A DNA stretch of 64,000 bases, from contig CM077822.1 of NCBI GenBank assembly GCA_039720395.1, positions 25,497,578 to 25,561,577 of the forward strand, read 5' to 3'. Each line of letters opens with the position of its first letter. Position 1 is the first letter of the stretch. The notes below the pieces were generated by a model. The model saw only the letters and a list, made by a program, of their open reading frames with translations, did not search any database and had not been told where the DNA came from. A program made the translations under genes and the position numbers. Below are positions 25,160 to 36,819 of the stretch, piece after piece. The DNA is from Liquidambar formosana (lineage: Eukaryota > Streptophyta > Magnoliopsida > Saxifragales > Altingiaceae).

Positions 25160-26903
25160 TGTAATGACCTAGAATGTTATTGTAAGGATCCAACAGTTGA
25201 CGTATGAAGTTGTTAGAGCTATATTGTGATTAAAGAATGTATTGATGAGCTATTGTAGCCTAATTTTGAGTATTTTGGAGGTTATTGTCGATTAGAATGG
25301 ATGAAATATCAATTTTTACAAAAAATTAGGAGTTTAGTTGACTAAATGTATGATGTAGTCGACTACACCACACATGTAGTCGACTACACATTCCATAATG
25401 GGTCTCTGGAATGTTTATAGTCGACTACATCATTGATGTAGTCGACTAAACCTTGCGGGAATTGTCTGAAATGAGATTTTTATTGTGTTGAAATGACCCT
25501 TTTGCCCCTCCATCTATATATAACCCTAACCCATGAATTTTTCCCCTATTTCTACACTTTCTCTGCTGAAATAGAGAGAGAAGAGAGAGTGAAGGGCTAG
25601 GGGAGAAAGAGGAGGCCGTAGATGAAGCATGCGACCTCATGGAGCTTCAATCTTATGATTTCATCTCTGAACTACGTGTGTACACCCTTTCGGTTGCGAT
25701 TCTAGCTTCTATTTGAGAGGTAGGTGCATTTTTTATGGTTGTAGATTATTGTATGGATGATTTATAACATTATCATGGGTTTTTGCATATTTACATGATA
25801 TGATACATGTTTACATGGGATTGGGGTTCGAATCTCTTAAAAATTTATACATTTGGGAAAATTAAGGTTTTGTTTTACACCCTATTCGGTTATATTTATA
25901 TTGTATTGCAAATCCTAACATGATTTTGGATTAAATGGTTTGAAATTGAAAACCTATTGGTTAAATTCTTGTAATTGAACATTGGGGGTCACTTTTATAT
26001 AAGTGTTGGAAAGCCATTTTTCTACCATTATAAATAAAATGGTTTTGGGAGATTAACAAATAAATGGATGTGGTGTGAAGGCTACTGGAAACAAGATTAT
26101 TGCAGTCCTGAAAGAAAGGGATGTTTTGCTGTGTCTTCCTATCCTTTAGTCTTGGGCTATGTGCCTGAATTGAGGTTACTGTGGTCCCATGTAGGGATGT
26201 CTTCCCATGTTTCCTCTTCTTTCCGCGCGCGAGGGCCTCGTATGACTTGGGAGGATTATTCAATTTTAAAAACTAATGATATGGATTGCTAGATATAGCA
26301 GATGATGTTATAAATTGCCAGATATGGCGGATTATGTTATGGATGATTTACATGTTCTCCCGTATTTATTTAAAAAATTGTGATATGCAACCCCTTTTTA
26401 TATCATTTCATTTAAATGCTCATAATGGTTTTAAAACCTTGATATACAGCTTTAAAAAATGTAATCTACTGAGTTTATACTTACGCCTATTTTGAAAACA
26501 TTTTTCGCAGATTATGAACAAGTTAATGATGACTCATATGAGGAGGCATCGCATCGGGGTTAGCATGGGCATTTCATGATGAATGAATGTATTATTTATG
26601 GTCTGTACAGTATTTAAATAGACGTTTTGTATTCTATATGTGTGTATTGACGATAGAACCTTATGGGATTGAATGCAAGCTTAAATTTTACATTTTGAAT
26701 TATGGATGGTTATGAATTCTGTTTTAAATTGTATAGGTTCTAAAAGTCAGGAACTTGGTATGTTCTATTTACAGATGGAACCATGTTAGATTTTCTTAAA
26801 AATATTTTCTTAAATTATGATTTTAATTACAAACCATCCTCAAATTCCCTATAATTTAGAATTGTACAATTAAGACTCATAGCCTATTTTCCAGGTCATG
26901 ACA
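25160..26903 (+). mobile_element. Solo LTR B, 1.74 kb, nested in LTR E
   Basis: It starts TGTAATGACCTAGAATG and ends CCAGGTCATGACA with flanks cttat (25155-25159) and tttat (26904-26908). It is homologous to LTR A (6424-9964) along most of its length, including CTACCATTATAAATAAAATGG and the GGGATGTCTTCC block. It carries the best preserved TAGTCGACTA array in the window. No internal domains are present. Confidence 0.85.
25335..25525 (+). promoter_or_regulatory. LTR B promoter: five TAGTCGACTA sites plus TATA
   Basis: Palindromes lie at 25335 (TAGTTGACTA), 25356, 25377, 25418 and 25439 (all TAGTCGACTA); intervals are 21, 21, 41 and 21 bp, near two helical turns. Next come AAATGACCC, GCCCCTCCA and TATATATAACCC (about 25515), then a GA-rich leader (25569-25620). 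The regular spacing suggests stacked protein sites. Function is inferred. Confidence 0.55.
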
Positions 26904-27684
26904 TTTATGAGATTCCAATTTAGTTCCTATATTTCATTATGATTTAATGAAAGTTGACTGATGTTTTATTTTACCAAGTGTTGGAATTACTTTATTTCAC
27001 ATTGTGGCACATATTAGCATGTGATAAATGCTTTTAAAGATAAATTGTGATATCACGATTATGATGATGGGAGAGATACAACTGAGATTGTGGATGTCCT
27101 ACAATTAGTGCACTAATAAACTAGGTCAGTTGATGTGGAGTCAATGACAAGTATACACATATATGTGTGGAGCTATATGTGCTATTGTTATATAATAACA
27201 TATTCTAGTGTGGAGCCTATATGTGTTATCTATATTCTATATTTTGTAGGTTGTAATGTACAATAGGAACTCAAATATGAGAATATTGATGTTTTGCCAC
27301 AATGTAAATTAAAGTTTTTTTGTGAATTAGTTGTTTAGTAGAAGTTATGATATCATGATAAAATATGGAAATTAATATAAAGCATATAAGATGATTTTTT
27401 ACTTAGCAGTATAACTTATTATGTTATTTATATAATATTTTCAGGATGAAAATGATTACAAAGGCTTGAGGATGAGTGCTAAAAGATTTTGTGTAATGGG
27501 AGAGGATTTGGAAACTTATGTAATTGATGTAAATTACATGTATAAGAGATAGAGTTTTGTTATGATGTAATGTAACTTCCTAAAAACAATATGGTAATAT
27601 ATGTAAACACAGTTTGTATTGTGTGATGACAGGATGGTTAATATAATTTAAGAAGTATGTTAAAAAGTGGAGCGTGACAAAAAC

Positions 27685-30180
27685 CCTTCCTTAACTTCAC
27701 ATGTCATCAGTACTATGTCATAGAGATATGGTAGGATAAGTTTTATGCATGGCTCATAAAGAGTTTTGGAATTTGAATCACGTCGTACAGATTGTTCTTA
27801 CGCATTAAACCTTTTCCTTGAATCTCCAATCACAGAGGTTGGGTCATCTTCCTAAGTGACTTCATGTGGGCTTTGCTCCATCCCCCTCGACAAATCTAGG
27901 ATTGCACTTCCTAAATATACCTTTCAGTCAATCATATTTTATGCACCACATTGTGCATCTCATAATTATATTGGCATCATCATTTTATGTCCTACATCAC
28001 ACAAAGCTTTACATATACATTTGTCAATTTTAAATATATATTTATGCCAATATCTAGGACAATATATAATTTTTTTTAAACATAATAATGTCTATTTAGC
28101 AATGACTATGGATAAATATACAATAAATGGAACTTTAAAAAAAAAAAAAATTCAATTACCCACTTAAACAATTGTGGAATTATTAAGGAGCTAACTCAAC
28201 ACTAGAAATTTTATTTTTCTTTGTGTCAAATATTATATGCTTAATATAATCAATTCAAATGACCCTTTGAAATAGTCAAAAGTTAAAAATAAAAAATAAT
28301 AATAATAATGATAATAATAAAATTATGTTTGATTAAGATTTAGACTGCACATCAAGTGAGTAAGAAAGTCTGATGTCCAGAAAAACTAAATCGAAGAAAT
28401 AATTCAGTTTGCTATTTATTTATACTGTATACCAAGAGTATACTTTGAAGTCAAAAGAAGAATAAACAACTTTTATCAAACAAAACAATTTGCATTCATA
28501 ACTCAAAATTCTATAACATGACTCTAAATTAGTTACTAACTAAGGCTAAAATGATTTTACAAGCCATGGATATAATAAATCTACCTTAGTTGGATACGGA
28601 TATTAGATCACACACAATGTTCTGAGAAGACAAATAAAATAGGAAAAATTAGGGAAAAATCCATAGGTGATGACTTGTAGAGGCAAAAGTCCTCCCAAAA
28701 TTCATATATAGGCACAAGTCCAAACTAAGAGTGAAATTTTAACGTTTCATTATAAAGTAGATTTTAAATTTATTTTTTTTAATGTCATATTTGCCCACTT
28801 GACAATTATGTTATGAAGTATAGAAGTATAACCCGTTAAGGTTTAAATTTGAATTCTCTTCCATGATTTATACATTAAATAATTGTATTCTTTTTTCACG
28901 TATGTCAACAAATCTTCCATATCTCCTCCATTATTTATGCATTAGACAATATTTTTTCTTTTTCAAATTTCCCCGGATTTGATAAATTTGAATGTGAAAA
29001 TAAACAATTTTCTTTTCCTTTTTTCTTTCAAAGAAAGAAGTTAAATGTATAAATGGTTATATGAAATTGACGAAAATTGTTACATATAAATTTTCCTAAT
29101 AGTGAATTTTTCTAATAAAAAAGTTACATATAAATTTTTGGAATTATATGTATGTGTTACATATAAAATAATTACATTCCACTTGAAATTTTCCCTGCAA
29201 CGAATTTTTTTAATAAAATAATTGCATATAAATTTTGAAAGGAATGCAAGATGTTCTTCTTAAATGGGATGCATAATGGAATGCAAGATTTTTCTTCTTA
29301 AATGGAGAGCATAATGAAATGCAATATTTTCTCCTTAAATTGATTATCATCCAAATAGAATGCAAGATTTTCTCGTTAAATTGGGCATATAACTAAATAG
29401 AAATTATGTGAATATTGTTTATAATTAAAGGGGTATTTTGGTACATGTTGATGCAGACAAAACCTAGCCCACGATTTCATTGCTTGAAGGCCAAGATTTA
29501 CCATATTTTAATTAGCTTTATTTATGGAATTTCTTGATTGTTGCATTTTAATTTTAATGAATTTAGGAGCAAGTATTATCATAGTTGATGTACTTGGGGT
29601 CTATATAAAGACCCCATATCTCTTAAAGTAAATCAGTCATGGATTAATAAAAATTGAGTTTCTTTAGGTGTGGTGCCGACTCCCTAAGTGCCGAATCTTA
29701 GGGTTTTCTTGCTTGTTTGATGTCGACTCCAAACCCCCCCCCCCCCCCAAGTGCCAACTCCTAGGAGTTTAACTTCTTTTTGCTCCTTTTCACTTCTTTT
29801 CAGGCTTTCTTTTCTTTTCGTTCTATATTTCCTTTTCGCTCTTACATGTTTTGAGGTTATCCTACATCACATGAATGTATTGCATGCTGGACTTTTGGTC
29901 ACATAAGAAATCCTCATGTCCTTTTGCTTACATAAATGCTATAATATAGACTTAAGACTAAATCCCCTAAAATAATATTTTTCACTTTGAAGTGATAAAT
30001 AAGCAGATAAATATCTTATCATGGGAATCATTACAAGGGTACATACATTAGACCAAATCTAGAACATGGTTTCCATATTACGCGCCCCTAGGATTGTTAT
30101 TTATACATGATCATGCATCAGACTTATTCAAAGAAAACATAATTTTTTTTTAAAAAATTGTTTTTTAGTTTTTAATTTTA
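27685..30180. other. AT-rich gene-free stretch
   Basis: No gene is recognised. A region near 28640-28760 resembles 38997-39090 (ATTAGGGA...GTCC...GAGGCA.AAGTCC). A C-run of 16 lies at about 29735-29750. The span 29448-29870 has LTR-like features (TGTTGATGCAG start, TCTATATAAAGACCCC promoter) but no TSD could be confirmed. Confidence 0.4.
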
Positions 30181-30188
30181 TATACAAC

Positions 30189-30478
30189 CAGGGGTAGAGC
30201 CAAGTGAAGCCCAGAGGGGTCACTTGGCCCTGTTGAAAATTTTTTTTATTTAGGTTTTATACTTAGGTTTTTTAAGAAATTATAAAATTAGCCCTTTTGA
30301 AATTTTGTTTTTTTTTTTTTTTTTTTTTTTGCCCTTGTCTTATTTTTACCCAATTATATGAATACATCCCATAAGTTTTTAAGGTTTCATGAATCATCAC
30401 TCTCATCTGTCTCTCCTTCACAACTTTTCTTTCAAAGTTTGGCACTCCCTCTAGACCCAATTCCTAGCTCTGCCACTA
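30189..30478. mobile_element. hAT-type MITE, 290 bp, perfect 8-bp TSD
   Basis: It starts CAGGGGTAGAGCCAAG and ends CTAGCTCTGCCACTA, which are inverted relatives of each other. The perfect octamer tatacaac flanks it on both sides (30181-30188 and 30479-30486). The CAGGGGYRGAGCC terminus and 8-bp duplication fit the hAT superfamily. It has a poly(T) run at about 30308-30330 and no transposase. Confidence 0.9.
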
Positions 30479-30904
30479 TATACAACAAGCCAATAATCAA
30501 TTTCTTAATAGTATGGACTTGTTTTATCAGCTCTATCGTAGCTCTATTATCAAAACATGTTAAAGTGAAAAAGAAGATTTTTGTTTTACATGTGTCTAAT
30601 GATAAGAATCAAGCCTAATGCCTTTAACAATATTATGTAGACCCATTCATTGAATTTATTAAAAATTATCATGTAAAGCATCAAACATTTATTGTAATGC
30701 ACAAATTTTATATCTACTAATATCATATAATTATGATCCAAACATTTCAAAAATCGTCTAGAATATTTATTCAATATAAGCCTCACGATAAAATATGTGT
30801 AGTCAACATGTTTATGGGATAATAGATAGCTGAGCGTGCCACTAAGAATATATGCACATATCCATTTTGAAATAATAATTATAAAAAAAAAAAAGAAAAA
30901 AAAC

Positions 30905-32175
30905 TGTTATCCCAAGTATAAAACCCTAAAGGGGGTGAATAGGGTTTATAGCCAAATAAAATTATGATGATAAACTAAAATTTAAATTATTGCAAATAAG
31001 AGAAATTTCAATAATAAATAATAATGAGAATGAGTAAGAGAATGCAAACACAAGATTTAACGAGGTTCAGCCTTCTCACCTACGTCCTCGCCTCAAGAGC
31101 TCTGCTTGAGAGTTCCTCAATCCACTATCACAATCTCCTTCGAGGGTGGAGATCAAACCTTTTACAAAGAGAGGCTCTCTTCTGAGACAAATCAATCTTG
31201 TCTCACTAGGGTTCACACAACCCTCACAACTCTTGAAATAGATGATGATTTGTTGTAGGCAATCTCTCTTTAGAGTAAATACAACACTAGAATGCTCAAC
31301 ACTCCTCTAATAATTGCTCAATTAAATGCTCTTTGAGAGTTAGCACTTGGAAACTCTTTCAATAAGGATGGGAATTGATTGCACTTGTATTGATGCACAT
31401 AAATAAGTTTGAATGCATGTATATATACCCATTTGGCCTAAAATGGCCGTTGGAAACATTAAATGCCGGGAAAGAGCCATTTGGTGGCAATAAATGCACC
31501 ATTGGGCTTTCAAAAAACTAGCCATTATAGCCCATTCGAGTGATGTAGTCAACTACACCCCTTGGTATAGTCGACTACACATTCCAGTAGCCAAAACTTG
31601 AATTTTTTGCTTGATATAGTCGACTACATGAATCATGTAGCTAACTAAACCTTGCCAAATTGCAAGTTTAGCCTACTTTCATGTGTATATCAACACGTTA
31701 TCTTATATCTATCAACTTAGGCCCCTTGTAAATGATAAATTCAAAATATTCAAGGGTCCTAAGGTCCATCTAGGTCAATAGAGCAAAGTCATGAGCAATT
31801 ATGTACATTTGGAACCTAAAACCTCACTTGTAGTCTAAATATGACCTCATCGAAGATGATTGCATGGCTTGAGGTGCTTAAAGGTTTTTTGCTTGCTTTT
31901 TATGCTCTCATTGAATCATGCTTGATTGTCCTTGATGTTTTGAACCTGAGCTTTGAGTTCCATGGCGTGGTTATGCCTTTGAGCTTCATTGAGTCCATGC
32001 TTGAGTCATTTGATCCTTGAGTCATTTGATCCTTATGCTTATGCTTGAGTTGATTTGTGCTTGAGTACCTAGCTTTTATCATTGTCTTGTCATTTAAACC
32101 ATTAGCACTAACATTGATCCTTTGTTATCATCAAAATCTTGGATATACCCTTGGTCTCAAACCTTAGGTCTAACA
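30905..32175 (-). repeat. 3' LTR of Sirevirus-like copia element, 1.27 kb
   Basis: On the minus strand it starts TGTTAGACCTAAGG (32175), immediately after an AAAAAATGAGGAGAT polypurine tract, and ends CTTGGGATAACA (30905). A TATATATAC box lies at about 31420-31428. Palindromes TAGTCAACTA/TAGTCGACTA lie at 31546, 31568, 31617 and TAGCTAACTA at 31638. Position downstream of RT/RNase H and the env-like ORF fixes it as the 3' LTR. The 5' LTR is absent from the window. Confidence 0.75.
31419..31647 (-). promoter_or_regulatory. Sirevirus LTR promoter module
   Basis: Four palindrome positions (31546, 31568, 31617, 31638) lie upstream, on the minus strand, of TATATAC at 31420-31428, about 118 bp away. 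The string TAGTCGACTACACATTCCA at 31568-31586 is identical to 25377-25395 in the unrelated LTR B. Confidence 0.5.
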
Positions 32176-32499
32176 ATCTCCTCATTTTTTATGATGACAA
32201 ACCATTGATGTTTTACAAAATCAATAATATATATGAATGGATATATGGAGCATAAGCTCCCCCTCAATTTATGCATATTCATTTTAAGATAACATCAATA
32301 TATCCATGAATTATAGAACATTGATCAAATAGCATTAAAAAGAAACCATAGACATTGTTCATAACAGCATAAAAGCTTAAAAAGCTCAAAACAACCATTG
32401 TTCAAAAGATAAAGTACTATAAACATAAAAACATTCAAGAGATAAAGTACTTTAAACATCAAAACATCAATATATTTCTCCTCCTTTTGTCATCAAACA

Positions 32500-35400
32500 A
32501 AAAGTAAGAGCTAATCCTCAGGTGGTGGTGGAAATAAGGGTGCATAGCATTAGAGAATGTCCTCCAAATGCTCCTAGCGACGCTCAAGATTAGTGATGCG
32601 GTTCCCAACTTCTTGAAAACCTTAGGTCATAGATGCCAGAAGTGACCTAATAGCATTGAGCACTATCTAAAGGCTATGTAGTTCCATTTGCTCTTCTTAA
32701 GGATGCTGTGGTTGCTGAGGCTGCTCATCCTCATGTTCTTCATCCATGGGAGCCTCCTCATGGTGCTGCTATGCAAACCTTGGATCGCGAATCCATAAGC
32801 TATCGGCATTTTGAATGAACTTCATTCATTTCGGGGTGGGCTCATCATAGAAATCCGAGTGTTTAGTTTCATAAACCTCAGTTTCATTGCCAAGTTCACA
32901 TTAAAAGCTTTGAATATAGTGGTGAGAACATTGCCATAGGGAAGAACACCCATCTTCTTGATGGCACAGTCATGCATATAGTGAAGGATGATGTGAGCCA
33001 AATCAAGCTTCATTCCAGTCAGAAAATAGTGAATAATGAATATATCCATGTACCCAACATGAGAACGGCTTCTCGAATGAGACATTAGGTTATAAGTAAT
33101 GAAATGGTGAATAAGCCTAATAGGGATAGTCATTTGATTAACCATAGGAAGAAAAAGATAGTCAATTGTGTCATCATTGTAGGAGAGTTGAAGTGCCGCA
33201 ATCTTGTTAAAATCATTTTGAATTGTCTAAGAATGAGTGTTAAAACTTTGAATGGTATCGGTGGTTGGCAATCGAAATAGAGTTGCAATGGTGGAGATTT
33301 TAAGTTTAATTGGGGTACTCTTAACCCAAGACTCAATCTCAAAATCCTTAGTGAAGTTGAAATTGGCATAGAATACTTTAACAAGGCGATTGTAACAAGT
33401 GTTATTGAGTATGATAAAGTGATTCCAACCAATGGCTCTAAAAATATGTTTAATATGGTGTGAACCCCGGAAATTGGGCCCACAAGGGATTGAAAGAAAA
33501 TGGATTTGAAAAAGAAAAAGGAAAGGAGTCGCCACCTTATTTTTTAAAGGAAACAAGGAAAACCCTAAAAATAGTTTGTTTTAGGAAAACAATTTGAATG
33601 ACTCCATAAAAAAGGAAAGGCAAAAACCAATCTTTTGAAAACCAAAGAAATCGGGGATTCGGAGGCTAAGTTATGACATGGGAAGGTTCTAGGCAAAGCC
33701 TATAGGCACCCATGTCACCCTTTCGGTCTCTCAGTTCATTTGGGCTAAATTAAGATCTTTGCCATACAAAAATCAGCAAGTATATCATCACAAGAATTGC
33801 ATGCATATCATATATTTCATTCATCCATCCATGCATAATAAGCACATAAAAACAGAAAAAGAAAAAGAAGAAAAGAAAACAAAAATAAACCTAGGATGCT
33901 TGGATCCTAGAACGGACTTGAGCCTCACGAAGAGCGCCCACGTACCATGCAACGAAATACATGGATCAAAGTCCACGTAGTTCGATTAGAACTAAGGTTA
34001 AATCCTAATACAAACCTATGGTAAAAACCCTAGGTTTCCTTATTTGATCAAAAGAGAATTGATAGAAAGTTTGATTTTAGGAAAGAAATCCACAAAATGG
34101 AAACCTTAATAAAAACCAGAATTTTGTTTATGAAGGAAACCTCTAATTAAACCATAGGATCATATTAAAAATTAACCCTAGATAGGGAGAAGAGAATGAG
34201 TTAAGAAGAAAGGTGAATTGGGGCACCTTCACACCCACTTACCTGAGCGCAATTAGCTCCAAGCATTTAGCCATTTCAGACATAAGCAGCCCTATTTGCC
34301 ATAGGACAAATACCACACCTATTTGCACCCTTACAAGTGCTCAAAACCATGCAAAAACACTAACATGCAAATCTGGACAGAATAGTATTATGACCTAAAA
34401 TCATCCACTAAGCATGCCAATAGCAAAAACAGCGAACAATAATAAGTCCTAACATATTCCTAGAACCATATCATGCATAAAAACCCTAGAACATACTAAT
34501 ATGCATGCAAAACTATCATGTTTACTCTATATGCAAGACATATACAGCAAACACGAAGAAAAACCAATAAAAAAGTCTACTTTATCATGCTATATGAAAA
34601 CAAACACGAAACAATGACTCTAAAACCCTAAACTCACAAATATGCTTAAAAACTCACAAGACATACTTTAATCATGCTAAAACCAAACTAAACAGAAATT
34701 AAATCATGCATATTAACTAACTAAAGCAATATAACATGATGAAAATCCTAACTCTAACATGCAATGACACTAATCCTAGCACAAGGACAAACAGGAGCAC
34801 AAGAATCATAACTATGCATTAAAAACCTAAAGGACAGCCCTAAAGCATGCTAAACAGTAGATAAAAAATAGATATTCCATGTATATTAACTAGCTAGAGT
34901 GTTAATACATGATAAAAAAGTTACCTTTAACATGCAATAAGCCTAACCCATATGAAAACCTAGTTTAAGCTTGAATAGAGAAGGAGAATACCTTAGGAAG
35001 GGCCTTCCTTTGTGTTTGTAATTGTTCGTGGCTCCTCAGGTCTTTAGAGTGAATCAAACCAACACGAATCCTCCTCTTTGTCAAAGTGGTATCACAGCAA
35101 AGAGATCAAAACTCACTCAACTTTGAAAAGAAAATAGAAAACAAAAAGAGAACAAGAGAAAAGAAAAGTGATTTTCGTCACTTTGCAGCAGCAGCAACTT
35201 CAATTGCGTTTTTGGGTATGAAAACGTTGGATTTGGACAAAGCTTGTGAAATACAAAGTTGTATAGAATTGAATTATCTTTCTAACAAGACCAATTTCAT
35301 CAAATTCTGACTTCGGATGAAAAAGTTATGAATAAAATACGACTGCTGGTTTTCAGAAAATCTGCTGCTGAATTATGACGAATTTCACTCCCTCCAAACC

Positions 35401-36373
35401 CTCTTCTCCTCCCCCTTGTTTAAAGACATTAAGAGAGTATTTATAGCTGAAATCTGGAGTTTCCCTTTCCTTCCTGGACTAGGTTTCCTTGGAGAATAAT
35501 CAAAAGGTATTTTATAATGATAAAAGACTTCTAATCTGAATAGGAAAAGGAAATTGTCTTTTATAAAAATTGGGAGACTGACCGCTAACACGCATGCACA
35601 TGTATCGTATGTGCGTACACACACTCATCACATACGTACACGTGTTAGTGTCATGATAAAAATGGCTAATTTAATAAAATAATTTTCTTTTCATTTTAAC
35701 CAAAAATCTCATGCTGTGATTCGCACTAATTCTTCAAGGATAATCCGTAAATAACCACACTAAACTCATCATCAGGGCCACGGGACTTAAGATGACAACC
35801 GGTACAAAATTGAACCTAGAAATACCTCATATGCATCCATATGAACTCCAATTGACAATTTGGAGATCATTCCAAGGTCAAATGAAAAGTTTGGGACTTA
35901 AAAGACGATTATGCCCCTCAAGTCACAAAAGCTCTTATTATCCCTCAAGATCAACTCCAATTTGAACCAAAATTCATATCCATTGTCCTTGTGACTCTAG
36001 AAAACTAATGCAAGTGACTAGACTCAAAAACCAAACAAAAATATGCATGAAATGATGAGCCCTAGTAAGGTGGTGCAAAAATGGGGTGTGACATATGGAT
36101 ATTTTTGCCATCAAAGAATTGGAAAGACACAACTTTACTAAATTCAACACAGCATTTCTTGAAGGAATCTTGATAAAAGTTGAGGATTTTGGCATTCTTG
36201 CACAATCCTTCTAGCCCGTGTCTTGCCTTTAAGCATCTCTCTTTTTGGTGAGATTGTTCTTCTTGTGGATTTGATAGTGGAGGTGATGGAGAGGGTTGAG
36301 AACTCCCTAGAGCACTTTTGCATTTAGTTAGAGCATTAGAAGCATCCATTGAAGCCTTGAGCAACTTCTCCAT
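32500..36373 (-). pseudogene. Sirevirus env-like ORF, split by solo LTR F
   Basis: In Sirevirus-type copia elements an extra ORF of unproven function (env-like) follows pol. Here, on the minus strand, it starts at 36373 (MEKLLKASMD) and runs to 36094. It is then cut by a 2.6-kb solo LTR and resumes at 33458 with an alpha-helical domain (GWNHFIILN...LVKVFYANFNF) typical of the putative plant transposon protein family. An in-frame stop lies near 33227, another at 32822, and an acidic, Q-rich tail remnant follows near 32700-32760. The polypurine tract at 32176-32190 closes the internal region. The insertion and stops make it non-coding. Family placement is from memory of domain pattern; no membrane-fusion features could be established. 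Confidence 0.65.
33459..36093 (+). mobile_element. Solo LTR F, 2.64 kb, inside env-like ORF
   Basis: It starts TGTGAACCCCGG and ends AAATGGGGTGTGACA, with perfect 5-bp duplications tatgg at 33454-33458 and 36094-36098. The early GGAGTCGCCACC block is typical, from memory, of Tat/Ogre-type gypsy LTRs. Orientation follows the canonical start. No internal domains are present. Its removal rejoins the two halves of the env-like frame, which supports the borders. Confidence 0.88.
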
Positions 36374-36536
36374 GCATTGAGTTATGTTTGGGAAGGATTA
36401 GAATGGTATAGGATGAGTGGATTTGGACGGAATTTGAGTTTGGTGGAGAATGGAGAGAGATGAATAGAAGTTTAGGCGACTAGAGAGAGAGAGAGAAATA
36501 TGTGAGAATGAGGTGAAAATGGGGGAAAAGAAGGGG

Positions 36537-36612
36537 TTAAAAAGCCCCAACCTAATGTCAATAGCCATATTTCATCCATGTAGTCAACTACACCCTGCTG
36601 TATAGTCGACTA
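36537..36612 (-). promoter_or_regulatory. Palindrome pair between pol and env-like ORF
   Basis: TAGTCAACTA (36581-36590) and TAGTCGACTA (36603-36612), 22 bp apart, have almost the same flanks as the pair at 31546/31568 in the same element's LTR. On the minus strand they precede CTTTTTAACCCC and a CT-rich leader (36480-36500), with the env-like start at 36373. An internal promoter is possible but unproven; no clear TATA box is seen. Confidence 0.45.
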
Positions 36613-36819
36613 TAAGTGGAGAAATCCACATATAGCCCATGATTCATGCATTTAATCAACATATATCATCATATAAACATGTTTTATCATGAATAAAGCT
36701 TGAAATACATAAAATACATGCATTTGAACATCAATTCATCAATTTAAGCAATTATAAGTTTATATAGTACAAGATTCATCATATATAGGCATTTAAACAT
36801 GTAATATGCATATGAATCA

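Larger units (their letters stand above)
23362..27679 (+). mobile_element. Solo LTR E, about 2.57 kb net, containing LTR B
   Basis: It begins TGTGACAACCCTAAAA and ends GGAGCGTGACA. Flanks are aaaat (23357-23361) and aaaac (27680-27684), a one-mismatch 5-bp duplication. The nested solo LTR B (25160-26903) and its TSD account for 1.75 kb. No PBS, gag or pol is present. A GA-rich leader-like tract lies near 24040-24080 after a TATAAATAGG box at about 24001. Lineage is not assigned. Confidence 0.75.

Noticed and set aside
29735..29750. C-run of 16 as a structural signal
   Set aside because: A simple homopolymer without a matching G-run or other motif; likely replication slippage or sequencing artefact.
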